Shown: piece by piece, positions 8,101-14,926 of the stretch
Layout: each line of letters opens with the position of its first letter
Position numbering within the stretch: position 1 is the stretch's first letter
Source of the DNA: JANXQG01 sp037147235
GTDB taxonomy: Bacteria > Planctomycetota > Planctomycetia > Pirellulales > Thermoguttaceae
NCBI GenBank assembly: GCA_037147235.1
Contig: JBAWVO010000054.1
Span: 1 to 27,517 of the forward strand
Length of the DNA: 27,517 nt
Reading direction: 5' to 3'
Position numbers and translations under genes: made by a program
Notes under the pieces: model-generated
Seen by the model: the letters and a program-made list of their open reading frames with translations, nothing else
What the model was told of the DNA's origin: nothing
Database searches by the model: none

Positions 8101-8723
8101 ACGAAAACGCTTGGGTCAGCCACTTCGCGGTAGCCTTGCCCGACCTCGCCACTGGAAAGGGCCGTGCCGCCTTGCGCCCACCACCAGACGATCTTGTGCC
8201 CCTGATAGAGCAGGCCGCGTTCGAAGAAGGTCTTGAGTGCCCACCAGACACTCTCGACGTAGCTCTGATGGAAGGTAACGTAGGCATCCTCGAGATGGAT
8301 CCAGAAGCCGAGCCGCTCGGTCAGCTCTTCCCACTGCTGCATATAGCGGAAAACACTCTCGATACACTTATGGATGAACGGCTCAATGCCATAAGCCTCA
8401 ATTTCCGCCTTGGCGTGAATGCCCAGTTCCTTGCATACCTCCACTTCGACCGGCAGCCCGTGGGTATCCCAGCCGGCCTTGCGTTCGCAACGGAACCCCC
8501 GCATGGTCTTGTACCGCGGAAAAAGATCCTTGATCGCCCGGGTGAGGCAATGGCCTGGGTGCGGCAAGCCGTTGGCCGTTGGCGGACCTTCGTAGAATAC
8601 GAACGACGGCGCGCCAGCCCGAAAGGCCAGCGTTTTTTCATAGATTTGCCGTTCTTTCCAAAAACGGACGATCTTTTCTTCCTGCTTGGGCAGGGAAACC
8701 GAGCTTACGACGGGGTCGAACAT
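5199..8723 (-). CDS. ileS: Isoleucyl-tRNA synthetase with palindromic in-frame insertions
   Basis: Class I synthetase that charges tRNA-Ile. The HIGH-type motif is HPGH at residues 55-58 and the KMSKS-type motif is KMAKS at 676-680. The WTTTPWTLPSN editing-domain motif follows residue 235, and the anticodon-binding region ends with EGLAREVARTVNDRRKETN. At 1174 residues it fits the long, eukaryote-like IleS type known from mupirocin-tolerant bacteria. The Cys pair usual before GTALS is replaced by WWWAQGGTALS. Three segments look inserted and coincide with DNA palindromes: residues 211-228, about 634-650, and about 878-895. It is last in the prs-to-ileS run, 41 bases after rplI. Confidence 0.95.
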   Translation of the reverse strand: MFDPVVSSVSLPKQEEKIVRFWKERQIYEKTLAFRAGAPSFVFYEGPPTANGLPHPGHCLTRAIKDLFPRYKTMRGFRCERKAGWDTHGLPVEVEVCKELGIHAKAEIEAYGIEPFIHKCIESVFRYMQQWEELTERLGFWIHLEDAYVTFHQSYVESVWWALKTFFERGLLYQGHKIVWWWAQGGTALSSGEVGQGYREVADPSVFVRFPILPSPVLGRGAGGEGNSDADLLVWTTTPWTLPSNQFVAVKSDLEYSVVRFADEPRKLIMASALVETIAKKIGQEPQVEARLTGADLIGLRYLPPFDYYYKTTGELSGSLKDGGEEHVYWRVVAADFVTTDTGTGIVHQSPAFGEVDFDILTKERARFIEGQEPSLFCPVAPDGTFTTEAPDYQGRWVKEADRDIIRELKRRGLLLHQEQYLHDYPFCWRADEDPLIQYPRRSWFIRTTKFRDELLANNQLIHWLPEHIRDGRFGNFLESNVDWALSRERYWGTPLPIWVCEATGHMEAIGSYEELQQKPGVTGFDVWENAKAANPSLADHLRIHKPYIDAVTYDSPKTPGKRMRRVPDVIDCWFDSGAMPFAQWGYPHKEGSKERFQGQFPADFISEALDQTRGWFYSQLAISTLLFGKNPTGEPRAALQSSVKPQAEATSEVPYPHPFRNCIVLGLMLGEDGQKMAKSKRNYREPREIFDRYGADALRWYFFANQPPWTSIRYSEQAIKETIPEFLLRLWNVYSFFVIYANIDGFDPASEITGNAGQLTSDVLAKGHGYRPPCQRGELDRWILSELNRTAAAVVQRMDQYNNFNACERLVEFVDALSNWYVRSSRDRFWSSEHNADKSDAYWTLYETLLTTAKLIAPMVPFLAEELWQNLAVTAFCGAGVPHANAAETAAPQDIAGQPVESVHLCDYPTGDAALIDEALSVQMSLVREIVSLGLSARMGAKLKVRQPLAGVEVILADRTHLDWLQEHAELICGELNVKKVDFADRADHYINYTVLPDLKRLGPRLGKRLPTVKKLLAETDGGALLAELKSQGKVTFQLPDGPVDLDSDDIQVRLQAKEGWAAAQGKACVVVLSTELNEDLLREGLAREVARTVNDRRKETNCQFTDRVTIAIVTESTELRAAVEQFRDYIMTETLAVSITFEPMDGAEPVDVEIGDYRAQLDIRVVPGKKSK
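6042..6093. repeat. TTGTGG-type palindrome inside ileS
   Basis: Arms of 24 bp (6042-6065 and 6070-6093) match at 18 of 24 positions around a 4-base loop. Both ends carry TTGTGG or its complement CCACAA, the same termini as the intergenic element at 30-100. In the ileS frame it encodes about residues 878-895, low-complexity and rich in Ala and Pro (FCGAGVPHANAAETAAPQ), in the C-terminal region of the synthetase. Confidence 0.75.
6775..6824. repeat. GCCGC/GCGGC hairpin repeat inside ileS
   Basis: Two related small palindromes stand close together: AGCCGCTCGCGGCT at 6807-6820 (6-bp perfect arms) and TTCCGCTTGCGGCTT around 6778-6791. In the ileS frame they encode roughly residues 634-650 (PRAALQSSVKPQAEA), just before the conserved PYPHPFRNCIVLG segment and about 25 residues ahead of KMAKS. 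This peptide looks unlike the surrounding conserved sequence. Confidence 0.55.
8041..8092. repeat. CCCTCACCCC-type palindrome inside ileS
   Basis: The element spans about 8047-8088 (CCCCTCTCCCG at 8060-8070, CGGGCGAGGGGAG downstream) and belongs to a sort of repeat seen in many bacterial genomes. A GAATTG hexamer stands at both ends (8041-8046 and 8087-8092), possibly a short target duplication. In the ileS frame it encodes residues 211-228 (PSPVLGRGAGGEG), just before the WTTTPW motif of the editing domain. Confidence 0.7.
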
Positions 8724-8764
8724 GGACGAGTGGTTCCTAATTCGAGCTTCGTCATTCCCCTTGG

Positions 8765-9295
8765 CTACGAAGCCGCATCTTCCCCGCCCACCGTCGGCAC
8801 AACCCAGACCTTCACGTCGGCCTCGATCTCGTGGGCGAGATGGATCTTGACCGTGTAGAGGCCAAGCTCCTTGAGCGGTCCCTTCAGCCGGACCTGATCC
8901 TGCGTGATGGTGACCTTGTTGCGTTTCATGGCGTTGACGATATCCTGCGGGCCAACCGAGCCGTAGAGATGGCCTTCGTCGTTGGCGTTGGCCTCGATCG
9001 TCACGCTCTGGCGACCCAACTCTTCGGCCTGGACGCGAAGGCCGGCTAGGCGGGCCTTTTCAATCTGCTCGAGCTGGGCACGATGCTTATCGACCATCCG
9101 CCTGTGGTGGTCGGATGCATAAGTCGCCAGGCCTTGCGGCAATAAGTAGTTCAACGCATAGCCGGCCTTGACCGACACTACGTCCCCTTGCTTGCCTAAG
9201 TAATCGACGGCCTGAACCAACAGCAACTCAATGCCGCCGTTAGGCCCCTTGGGCAATCGCTTGATCCGAGTCTTCTTGAGGCTTGCTTTCGCCAT
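8765..9295 (-). CDS. rplI: 50S ribosomal protein L9
   Basis: L9 binds 23S rRNA and projects from the large subunit. The conserved N-domain is present as VDYLGKQGDVVSVKAGYALNYLLPQGLA, followed by the long linker helix and a C-domain with ANDEGHLYGSVGPQDI. About 22 basic residues precede the usual start of the family. The ATG at 9295 is preferred over a GTG at 9307 because GGAAAA sits 6-7 nt before it. The gene lies between ssb (37 bases upstream) and ileS (41 bases downstream) in one minus-strand run, so it is likely cotranscribed. Confidence 0.95.
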   Translation of the reverse strand: MAKASLKKTRIKRLPKGPNGGIELLLVQAVDYLGKQGDVVSVKAGYALNYLLPQGLATYASDHHRRMVDKHRAQLEQIEKARLAGLRVQAEELGRQSVTIEANANDEGHLYGSVGPQDIVNAMKRNKVTITQDQVRLKGPLKELGLYTVKIHLAHEIEADVKVWVVPTVGGEDAAS

Positions 9296-9332
9296 GATAT
9301 TTTCCACTGTTTGCTGTTAGCACGGTTTGCTA

Positions 9333-9845
9333 TTAGAAGGGTATATCGTCACCGCCATTGTCACCGCCACCGCCGCCGCCGCCGCCGCCAGACATCTCCC
9401 GGGGAGGCACGTCATCGACGTATTCCGGCGGACCGGACTGATTGTATTGTTGTGAAGTGCCACTGCTTCGCTGGGCAGGGCGCGAACCACTTTGTGACCG
9501 ATCGCCACCCGAACCACCACGGGTGCCTACCAATCGCAACTGATCACAAACGACTTTAAGCTTGGAGTGTTTTTGACCATCCTTTTCCCAAGTGTCGAGT
9601 TTCAGGCGACCTTCGATCAGCACGGGCGAACCCTTGGTAAGGTATTCGCTTGCGATCTCCGCGTTACGTGCCCAGGCCGTAACATCGACAAAGGTCACTT
9701 CCTCGATCCAATCACCATTAGGCCCTTTCCGCTTTTCGTTCACGGCCAACCCAAGGTCGGTCACTGCCGTGCCTGACTGGATATGACGCAGTTCAGGATC
9801 TCGGGTGAGGTTTCCTAACAGAATCACGCGATTAAAACTCGCCAC
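9333..9845 (-). CDS. ssb: Single-stranded DNA-binding protein
   Basis: The 170-residue protein has an N-terminal OB fold (MASFNRVILLGNLTRDPELR, typical SSB opening; residues 1-105) and a flexible Gly/Gln/Ser-rich linker with nine consecutive glycines. It ends in the acidic tip GGDDIPF, which recruits partner proteins. It coats single-stranded DNA in replication, repair and recombination. The start is GTG at 9845, supported by AGGAG 9 nt upstream. It sits between rpsF and rplI, the conserved S6-SSB-L9 neighbourhood of many bacteria, where S18 often follows; rpsR is not present here. Confidence 0.96.
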   Translation of the reverse strand: MASFNRVILLGNLTRDPELRHIQSGTAVTDLGLAVNEKRKGPNGDWIEEVTFVDVTAWARNAEIASEYLTKGSPVLIEGRLKLDTWEKDGQKHSKLKVVCDQLRLVGTRGGSGGDRSQSGSRPAQRSSGTSQQYNQSGPPEYVDDVPPREMSGGGGGGGGGDNGGDDIPF

Positions 9846-9960
9846 AATAAGAGACTCCTGCGACTGAAGGCCAGGGGGTTCCCAAAATGCTTTGAAGCAT
9901 CAAGGTCCAATCTCGGCTTGCTACAAGCACTGCCGGGACGATGCTATCGGGACAACGGGG

Positions 9961-10389
9961 CTACTGGATAACTTCCGCGCCAAGTTTCTCGGCAACTTGG
10001 CCGACCTCCGCTGCAACCGCCACGGGTGCCTCTACCGGTGGCGCAACCGAAGGTATCGGTGCCGACTGGGCGTGGGCGACCAGGGCGTCGACAATCTGCG
10101 GATCGATTTTCAGGAAGAGAAATCGCAGGATCGTTTCGGTGATGTCAAACTGACGACGCAGCCCGGCCAGTTGCAGGCTGTCGAGTTTCAGATAGATCAA
10201 CCAATACGTGCCCTTGCGCTGTCCCTTGACGGGATAGGCCAGACGGCGCTCTTCCCAGAGACGGCTGACGAGGATCTCGCCGCCGGCTTTCTGGATCAAA
10301 TCGGCCAACTGGCCCGATATACCGTCCGGATCACGGCCGAATCGGTTCGAGTCCAGGATAAACATCGCTTCGTAGACGTTGCGGGCCAA
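9961..10389 (-). CDS. rpsF: 30S ribosomal protein S6
   Basis: S6 joins S18 on the platform of the small subunit. The product opens ARNVYEAMFILDSNRFGRDP and carries the EILVSRLWEERRLAYPVKGQRKGTY core, then a C-terminal tail rich in Ala, Pro and Val beyond the usual fold. I place the start at TTG 10389, because AGGAG (10397-10401) lies 7 nt upstream. The alternative TTG at 10404 would put the ribosome binding site inside the gene. That gives 142 residues. It is followed by ssb after 115 bases. Confidence 0.93.
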   Translation of the reverse strand: MARNVYEAMFILDSNRFGRDPDGISGQLADLIQKAGGEILVSRLWEERRLAYPVKGQRKGTYWLIYLKLDSLQLAGLRRQFDITETILRFLFLKIDPQIVDALVAHAQSAPIPSVAPPVEAPVAVAAEVGQVAEKLGAEVIQ

Positions 10390-10396
10390 AACAAAA

Positions 10397-10401
10397 CTCC
10401 T
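10397..10401 (-). promoter_or_regulatory. Shine-Dalgarno fixing a TTG start of rpsF
   Basis: AGGAG on the minus strand with a 7-nt spacer to the TTG at 10389. It decides between two in-frame TTG codons. Confidence 0.7.
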
Positions 10402-10452
10402 CAAACAGTATTAGGGGGGGCCGCGTGTGAATGTATTAACGGTGAACTTGCA

Positions 10453-10522
10453 GGACTGGCCTGGGCATCATTACCTACCCGAGGTCGGCCAGTCCTCAAC
10501 ATGGACGGCCTGATGGCCATCC
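10453..10522. other. Hairpin pair in the pth-rpsF gap
   Basis: The 139-base gap between pth and rpsF holds GGACTGGCC (10453-10461) and its perfect complement (10487-10495), with a 25-base loop. A tighter hairpin follows: GGACGGCC, loop TGAT, GGCCATCC (10503-10522, one mismatch). They lie in the leader of rpsF. A terminator/attenuator, an mRNA processing site, or a ribosomal-protein autoregulatory site of the S6:S18 sort are all possible; the sequence alone does not decide. Confidence 0.45.
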
Positions 10523-10528
10523 TACTTC

Positions 10529-11089
10529 TTATCCATTGTATCGATTCATGCAGGACTGAACACCTTCACGAGCCCAGCCCTCGATCGCCTCGATGGTTCG
10601 GGCGACTGCCTGCTCCATGGCCGGGATTTCTTCTTTCGTAAACTTACTGAGGACAAAATCGGGCCAACTCCGTCCGTCGGGTGGGGCACCAATTCCAATC
10701 CGCAGCCGGGCGAATACATCCGTGCCCAAGCGGCGAATAATGTCCTCAAGTCCTTTCTGTCCCCCGGCCGACCCGGTTGCTCTCATTCGCAGCTTCGCCA
10801 ACGGCAGATTGAGGTCGTCGCAAACGACGAGCAGGTTTTCCTGGGGAATTTTATAAAAATCTCGCGCCGCCAGCACGCTGGCACCACTGAGATTCATGTA
10901 CGTCGTGGGAGTCAGCAGCAGTATCTTTTCCCCATCGACAACAATCTCGGCCGTTTCGCCTTGGAAGCGGTTTTTTAGCCCGCCGGCGGAATACTTCTTG
11001 GCCAATTCGCCGACGACAATAAATCCGACGTTGTGCCGGGTTCCCTCGTATCGTCGCCCAGGATTGCCCAGCCCTACTACAAGTTTCAT
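10529..11089 (-). CDS. pth: Peptidyl-tRNA hydrolase
   Basis: Pth releases peptides from peptidyl-tRNAs that drop off the ribosome. The 186-residue product has the family signature GLGNPGRRYEGTRHNVGF with N9 and the catalytic H19. It also has TPTTYMNLSG, the conserved CDDLNLPLAKLR with the catalytic Asp, and GSAGGQKGLEDI. The ATG at 11089 gives the canonical N-terminus, with GGAG 8 nt upstream; an in-frame GTG at 11098 is less likely. It follows rplY by 45 bases on the same strand, the common bacterial L25-Pth pairing. Confidence 0.96.
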   Translation of the reverse strand: MKLVVGLGNPGRRYEGTRHNVGFIVVGELAKKYSAGGLKNRFQGETAEIVVDGEKILLLTPTTYMNLSGASVLAARDFYKIPQENLLVVCDDLNLPLAKLRMRATGSAGGQKGLEDIIRRLGTDVFARLRIGIGAPPDGRSWPDFVLSKFTKEEIPAMEQAVARTIEAIEGWAREGVQSCMNRYNG

Positions 11090-11134
11090 GTGGGGCACTC
11101 CATGAGTTGGCGATGAGTTGACGCGATATTACTA

Positions 11135-11758
11135 CTACTCCTCTTCTTCCTCGCCCTCCTTCGCACCGATCACCTCGGGCTCACCCAGACCGGTCTCGCC
11201 GGACTCGAGATCCGGTTTTTCGACCGGGATGACACACTGCACCACGATCGCTTCGGGATCTCCGAAAACCTTCGACTTGGCGGGGAGCTCGAGCTGCGCC
11301 AAGGTGATTGTATCGTCGAGTTTCAAGTGATTGATACTGACCAACAACTTTTCTGGAATCGAACCGGCCGGACATTCGATCTGAACGTCGTGAATCAACT
11401 GCTCAACCACGCCGCCGTCATTGAGTCCGGGGGACTGGCCGCGAAGTTCTACCGTCAGATGCACCTTGACCAACTCATCGACCGAGATGCGAGTAAAATC
11501 GACGTGCATGACGTGCGTGCCGTAGGTATCCCACTGCAAGTCACGGATGAAGGCCGATTCGTTGACCACGCCCGTGAGACCGACCATGCGGCTGCCGTGG
11601 CGAAGTGCCGCCGCGATCGCTTCGGACGGAACCGACAGGCAGACATTCGCTTCTCCGTGACCATACAATATGGCCGGGGTTTGGCCCGAATAACGTAGGC
11701 GCCGATTCGAGTGCTTGCCGCCCTTCTGGCGAGCGACGGTGGAAATCTGTTCTGCCAT
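11135..11758 (-). CDS. rplY: 50S ribosomal protein L25, TL5/CTC type
   Basis: The protein binds 5S rRNA. It has 207 residues, so it is the long CTC form with an N-terminal L25 domain (including LRYSGQTPAILYGHGE and MHVDFTRIS) and a C-terminal beta domain. An acidic tail ends in five or more Glu residues, encoded by a run of CTC/CTT on the plus strand. The ATG at 11758 has AGGA 5 nt upstream. It lies 144 bases after prs and 45 before pth, a conserved order. Confidence 0.93.
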   Translation of the reverse strand: MAEQISTVARQKGGKHSNRRLRYSGQTPAILYGHGEANVCLSVPSEAIAAALRHGSRMVGLTGVVNESAFIRDLQWDTYGTHVMHVDFTRISVDELVKVHLTVELRGQSPGLNDGGVVEQLIHDVQIECPAGSIPEKLLVSINHLKLDDTITLAQLELPAKSKVFGDPEAIVVQCVIPVEKPDLESGETGLGEPEVIGAKEGEEEEE

Positions 11759-11902
11759 GGGAATCCTCGGTGTATTTTAATTCTCGCTGTTCATGCAAAC
11801 TGGCTGCACAACAGAGGAAACCAATCATTATCTTCGATTCGCGAAAAATTTCAAGCCCAGGCGGACAAAAAAATTTGTCGGCCGCTAAACGCCTGGAAAA
11901 AT

Positions 11903-12847
11903 CTACCCAAACAGCCGACTCACCGATTCATTGCGATGAATTCGCTTGATTGCCTCACCCAGCAGAGGGGCTACCGAAAGCACGGTAAGCTGGGGAATCC
12001 TCTTTTCTTCGCCAATCGGGACGGTGTCCGTGAGAAATATGCCATCGATTTGGGCATTTTGCAAGCGTTCGATGGCCCCCCCAACCAGCAAGCCGTGCGT
12101 GGCCGCCAGATAGACTTTACGAGCACCTGCGCTTCGCATCATGCTCGCGGCCCCACAAATGGAGCCCCCGGTACTGATCATATCGTCAAAGATCAGGGCA
12201 ATGCGCCCCTCGATTTTGCCGCCGATGACGTGGGCCTGTTTTGTCTTTTCCGCACTGCTGCGACGCTTGTCGATGATGGCCAGGGTGCCGCCGAGCCGAA
12301 CCATGTGGGCCACCGCCCGTTTGATGCTCCCTTCGTCCGGACTGACGACGACCAACTCATCGTCGCTGAAATTCAGCGTCCTGATATGGTCGTCGATGAC
12401 CGGGGCTGCGTAAAGATGGTCTACCGGAATGTCGAAAAAGCCCTGAATTTGGGCAGCGTGCAGATCCATGGCCAAGACACGGCTGGTACCTGCCCGGGTG
12501 ATCATGTTTGCCACCAGTTTGGCCGTGATGGGCACGCGGCCTTCGTCCTTGCGATCCTGGCGGGCATAACCAAAATAGGGCATGACCGCCGTGATACGAT
12601 CGGCACTTGCCCGCATGCAACTGTCAACCATGACCAGGAGCTCAATGAGATTATCGTTCACTGGCGGGCAGGTCGGCTGGAGGATGAACACATCGCGGCC
12701 GCGGATATCCTCGTCGATTTTGCAGGAAATTTCCCCGTCGGGATAATTGCCAATAATGGCTCGTCCTACGGGAAGTCCGAGGTAATCGCAGACCTTTTTG
12801 GCCAGTTCGGGGTGGGCTCGGCCGGTAAATATCTTCAAATCATCCAT
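11903..12847 (-). CDS. prs: Ribose-phosphate pyrophosphokinase
   Basis: Prs makes PRPP from ribose 5-phosphate and ATP for purine, pyrimidine, His, Trp and NAD synthesis. The 314-residue enzyme is a class I type. It has the N-terminal FTGRAHPELAKKVCDYLG, the signature DLHAAQIQGFFDIPVDHLYA, VVSPDEGSIKRA, and the PRPP loop DDMISTGG. The start ATG at 12847 has AAGG about 8 nt before. It opens the minus-strand cluster that continues with rplY and pth, so PRPP synthesis may share transcription with translation genes. It is divergent from the secreted protein gene at 13198. Confidence 0.95.
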   Translation of the reverse strand: MDDLKIFTGRAHPELAKKVCDYLGLPVGRAIIGNYPDGEISCKIDEDIRGRDVFILQPTCPPVNDNLIELLVMVDSCMRASADRITAVMPYFGYARQDRKDEGRVPITAKLVANMITRAGTSRVLAMDLHAAQIQGFFDIPVDHLYAAPVIDDHIRTLNFSDDELVVVSPDEGSIKRAVAHMVRLGGTLAIIDKRRSSAEKTKQAHVIGGKIEGRIALIFDDMISTGGSICGAASMMRSAGARKVYLAATHGLLVGGAIERLQNAQIDGIFLTDTVPIGEEKRIPQLTVLSVAPLLGEAIKRIHRNESVSRLFG

Positions 12848-13197
12848 TTTTCAAACCTTGGCGGTCCAGGCTCGTGGAATATGAAAAACAACTCGAAGCA
12901 ACATCGCCCGCCATCACGCTCCAGCAACACGACGTCCATTTCTTGCCACGGGAAGAATTCAATCAAATTCCCAAGTATTTCCCTTAGCAGCAGACTAAGA
13001 TTAGAACCTATCGCAGCTTTGGCATCAACCCTACGTAGAACGGAATTCATTCCCGTTTACGAAAAACACAAGCAACGGAATAAATTCCGTTCTACGAAGG
13101 GCTTTTCGGTACTCCGAGAGAATTCCTTTGCCTTTTTCCCACGCTCTTGGTAAGGTGTAGGATGACAACCCCCGAGAATCTCTGGAGATTCAAACCA
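12848..13197. other. Divergent intergenic region upstream of prs
   Basis: These 350 bases separate prs from a divergent secreted-protein gene and must hold their promoters. The right half carries the palindromic repeat at 13029-13101. I see no gene. A 71-codon minus-strand frame that overlaps the start of prs begins within the repeat and has no recognisable content. Confidence 0.55.
13029..13101. repeat. GGAATTCATTCC / TTCTACG palindromic repeat, copy 1
   Basis: Outer arms CGTAGAACGGAATT (13034-13047) and AATTCCGTTCTACG (13083-13096) are a perfect 14-bp inverted repeat. The left part (13029-13061), read in reverse, is nearly identical over about 31 bases to the copy at 25795-25825, differing by one extra G. 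A degenerate third copy is at 14752-14775. It is a dispersed family, non-coding, and found in promoter-side gaps. Confidence 0.75.
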
Positions 13198-13887
13198 ATG
13201 TGTACCTCATTGCGTCCCACGCGCCGAACATGGATTCCTGTCTTTTTTGCACTCTTGGTGGCGATTGTTTCGTGTCCAGTTTCCGCACAGCCCAGCCCTG
13301 ATGCCCCCCCGGTGACCTATGAAGTTCAAATCGATGGCGAGAGCTTTCAGGTCGAGGGGAGCCAGCGGCCTATCAAGGTCGAAAGCAAGCGAAAGAAGGG
13401 CACGACCTACACGTTGGCCTTGCGCGTGGCGATGACTCAGCCCCTGCGGCTCAATTCCGTGCAAATGGAATATGGCATGTGGGCCAAGGTCACGGACAAC
13501 AAGCGTAAGGAATTGCGAATTGCACAAATCGATCACGAACTTGGGTTTAGCTTTACAATCATGGATCTGGGCAATGTTCTGGATGCGGAGCAGCAGGATA
13601 AATTGCTGAAAACGCTTGCCGAGGATGCGGTCAAGCGATTCACGGACCGTAAGGCGACCGATCTGAAGCCGACAATACCCAAAGTCCAGAAATTCGGCCC
13701 CTCCGACGGCAGGTGGCTGAAAATCAACTACAACGATTCCGAAGCGGTGGCGCGAACCTGCATGATTTTCGTACTTTCGGGGAAGAAGTATACCGTGAGT
13801 GCGGTGGCTGAGTTCCGAGATCAGGACAAAGAAGACGTAGGCTCGTGGGTGATGAGTGCCTTGGGATCGATTCGGCCGCTGGAGTAG
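13198..13887 (+). CDS. Secreted protein of unknown function
   Basis: I do not recognise the family. The 229-residue product starts with a clear signal peptide: basic RPTRR, then the hydrophobic WIPVFFALLVAIVSCPVSA, with probable cleavage before QPSPDAPP. The mature part is mixed alpha/beta with many Lys and Asp, no transmembrane segment and no obvious catalytic motif. The ATG at 13198 is preferred because it places the basic region first, with GGAG 10 nt upstream; an in-frame ATG at 13162 is possible. It is probably periplasmic or exported. It precedes the UPF0175/DUF3368 pair by 79 bases and is divergent from prs. Confidence 0.75.
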   Translation: MCTSLRPTRRTWIPVFFALLVAIVSCPVSAQPSPDAPPVTYEVQIDGESFQVEGSQRPIKVESKRKKGTTYTLALRVAMTQPLRLNSVQMEYGMWAKVTDNKRKELRIAQIDHELGFSFTIMDLGNVLDAEQQDKLLKTLAEDAVKRFTDRKATDLKPTIPKVQKFGPSDGRWLKINYNDSEAVARTCMIFVLSGKKYTVSAVAEFRDQDKEDVGSWVMSALGSIRPLE

Positions 13888-13966
13888 GAGGAATCTCCCG
13901 ACAGTGGCTTGCCACGAGGACACAATCCATGTAGAGTATGGATTGGTTCCTACCGGAAGGTGCTTT

Positions 13967-14245
13967 ATGCCACTAAAGGTCACACTCGATTTGCCCGCTG
14001 ACGTGGAGGAGAAGTTGCGTCAAGAAGTCCCGAATCTTGACGCCGATGTTAAGGAGACCTACGCTTTGGAACTGTTCCGACGCGGAAAGCTCAGTTATTA
14101 TGAACTCTCCCGCGTCCTTGAACTCGATCGATTCGAGACCGGTGCCTATCTCCAGCGGCACAACGTCTTCAAAGGCTCTCTGACGATGGCGGACATTGAA
14201 GCTGATCGGCGCACGCTTGCCAGCCTCATGAAAAAGACCCGATGA
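13967..14245 (+). CDS. UPF0175-family antitoxin
   Basis: The 92-residue protein matches the UPF0175 pattern: LPADVEEKLRQEV near the start, then YALELFRRGKLSYYELSRVLELDRFETGAYLQRHNVF, and a Lys/Arg-rich end. The middle part resembles a small helix-turn-helix, consistent with DNA binding and autoregulation. The start ATG at 13967 has GGAAGG 6 nt upstream; the frame open further upstream overlaps the previous gene and is not used. Its stop overlaps the next gene by four bases (ATGA). UPF0175 plus DUF3368 is a recurring predicted type II toxin-antitoxin pair. Confidence 0.85.
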   Translation: MPLKVTLDLPADVEEKLRQEVPNLDADVKETYALELFRRGKLSYYELSRVLELDRFETGAYLQRHNVFKGSLTMADIEADRRTLASLMKKTR

Positions 14246-14697
14246 TGCTCGTCGTCGCTGACAGTTCGCCTCTCATCGTGCTGATCAACATCGAGCAAAT
14301 CGACGTTCTGCCGAAGCTCTTTGGGCAAGTCGTTATTCCCCTGGAGGTTCTCTCGGAACTCAAACAGTCAAACCGACCGGCTGGTGTGCGGAGCTTCGTT
14401 GCTTCTCGCCCCGCGTGGCTACTGGAACGGGTGCCTGCCACCGTCGAATCGATTCCATCCCTCCATGCCGGAGAGCTCGCCGCAATCAGCCTTGCCCAAG
14501 AGCTGAAGGCCGATCTGCTGCTCATTGACGAGGCGTGCGGGCGCAAAGCGGCTGCCGACCGCCATATTCCGTTTGCGGGAACAATCGGCGTGCTTGAGTT
14601 GGCTGCCGACAAAGGGCTGCTGGACCTGCAAGACGCTTTCGCTCGCGTGAAAAAACCGATTTTTGGATATCGCACGATCTACTCGATGACCGACTGA
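14242..14697 (+). CDS. DUF3368 PIN-like toxin
   Basis: The 151-residue protein opens LVVADSSPLIVLINI, typical for DUF3368 proteins of the PIN superfamily. Likely metal ligands are D7, E39, E78 (HAGE motif) and D96 (LLLIDE), followed by RKAA and GTIGVL. The predicted role is an RNA-cleaving toxin neutralised by the UPF0175 protein encoded immediately before it with ATGA overlap. No frameshift or missing acidic residue is seen, so the pair looks intact. It lies between a secreted-protein gene and the arginine operon. Confidence 0.85.
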   Translation: MMLVVADSSPLIVLINIEQIDVLPKLFGQVVIPLEVLSELKQSNRPAGVRSFVASRPAWLLERVPATVESIPSLHAGELAAISLAQELKADLLLIDEACGRKAAADRHIPFAGTIGVLELAADKGLLDLQDAFARVKKPIFGYRTIYSMTD

Positions 14698-14751
14698 AAC
14701 AGCAGGCTGCACGAAGACGGGGATTGGAGGATGAAGTCATTTTCCGGCAGA

Positions 14752-14775
14752 CAGAATAAATTTCGTTCTACGATG
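14752..14775. repeat. TTCTACG palindromic repeat, degenerate copy
   Basis: CAGAATAAATTTCGTTCTACG resembles CGGAATAAATTCCGTTCTACG at 13076-13096 with two changes, which weaken the palindrome. It lies between the DUF3368 gene and the argB promoter. Confidence 0.55.
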
Positions 14776-14801
14776 CCCCCCCGGTCCCCACCCCCCCGGC
14801 A

Positions 14802-14829
14802 TTGACACGGCACCTCTACCGACTAGAAT
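14802..14829 (+). promoter_or_regulatory. Sigma70-type promoter of the arg operon
   Basis: TTGACA (14802-14807), a 16-bp spacer, then TAGAAT (14824-14829, five of six consensus bases). Transcription would begin near 14836, leaving a leader of about 90 bases before argB with a short hairpin GCGAC/GTCGC. This is the best promoter match in the window. I see no clear arginine-repressor operator. Confidence 0.65.
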
Positions 14830-14926
14830 GATAAGTTTCCCTGCGACGGTGAGCTGTCGCCGGGATCATCCACTTTTTTCACCCACATCGCCTACTCCCT
14901 CATAGAGGGGTTTGGAGCATCCTGAG

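Noticed and set aside
12835..13050. 71-codon minus-strand frame overlapping the prs start
   Set aside because: It begins within the palindromic repeat, has no recognisable content or ribosome binding site, and overlaps the first codons of prs.
11711..13153. 480-codon plus-strand frame
   Set aside because: It is antisense to prs and the start of rplY, which have strong family motifs on the minus strand.
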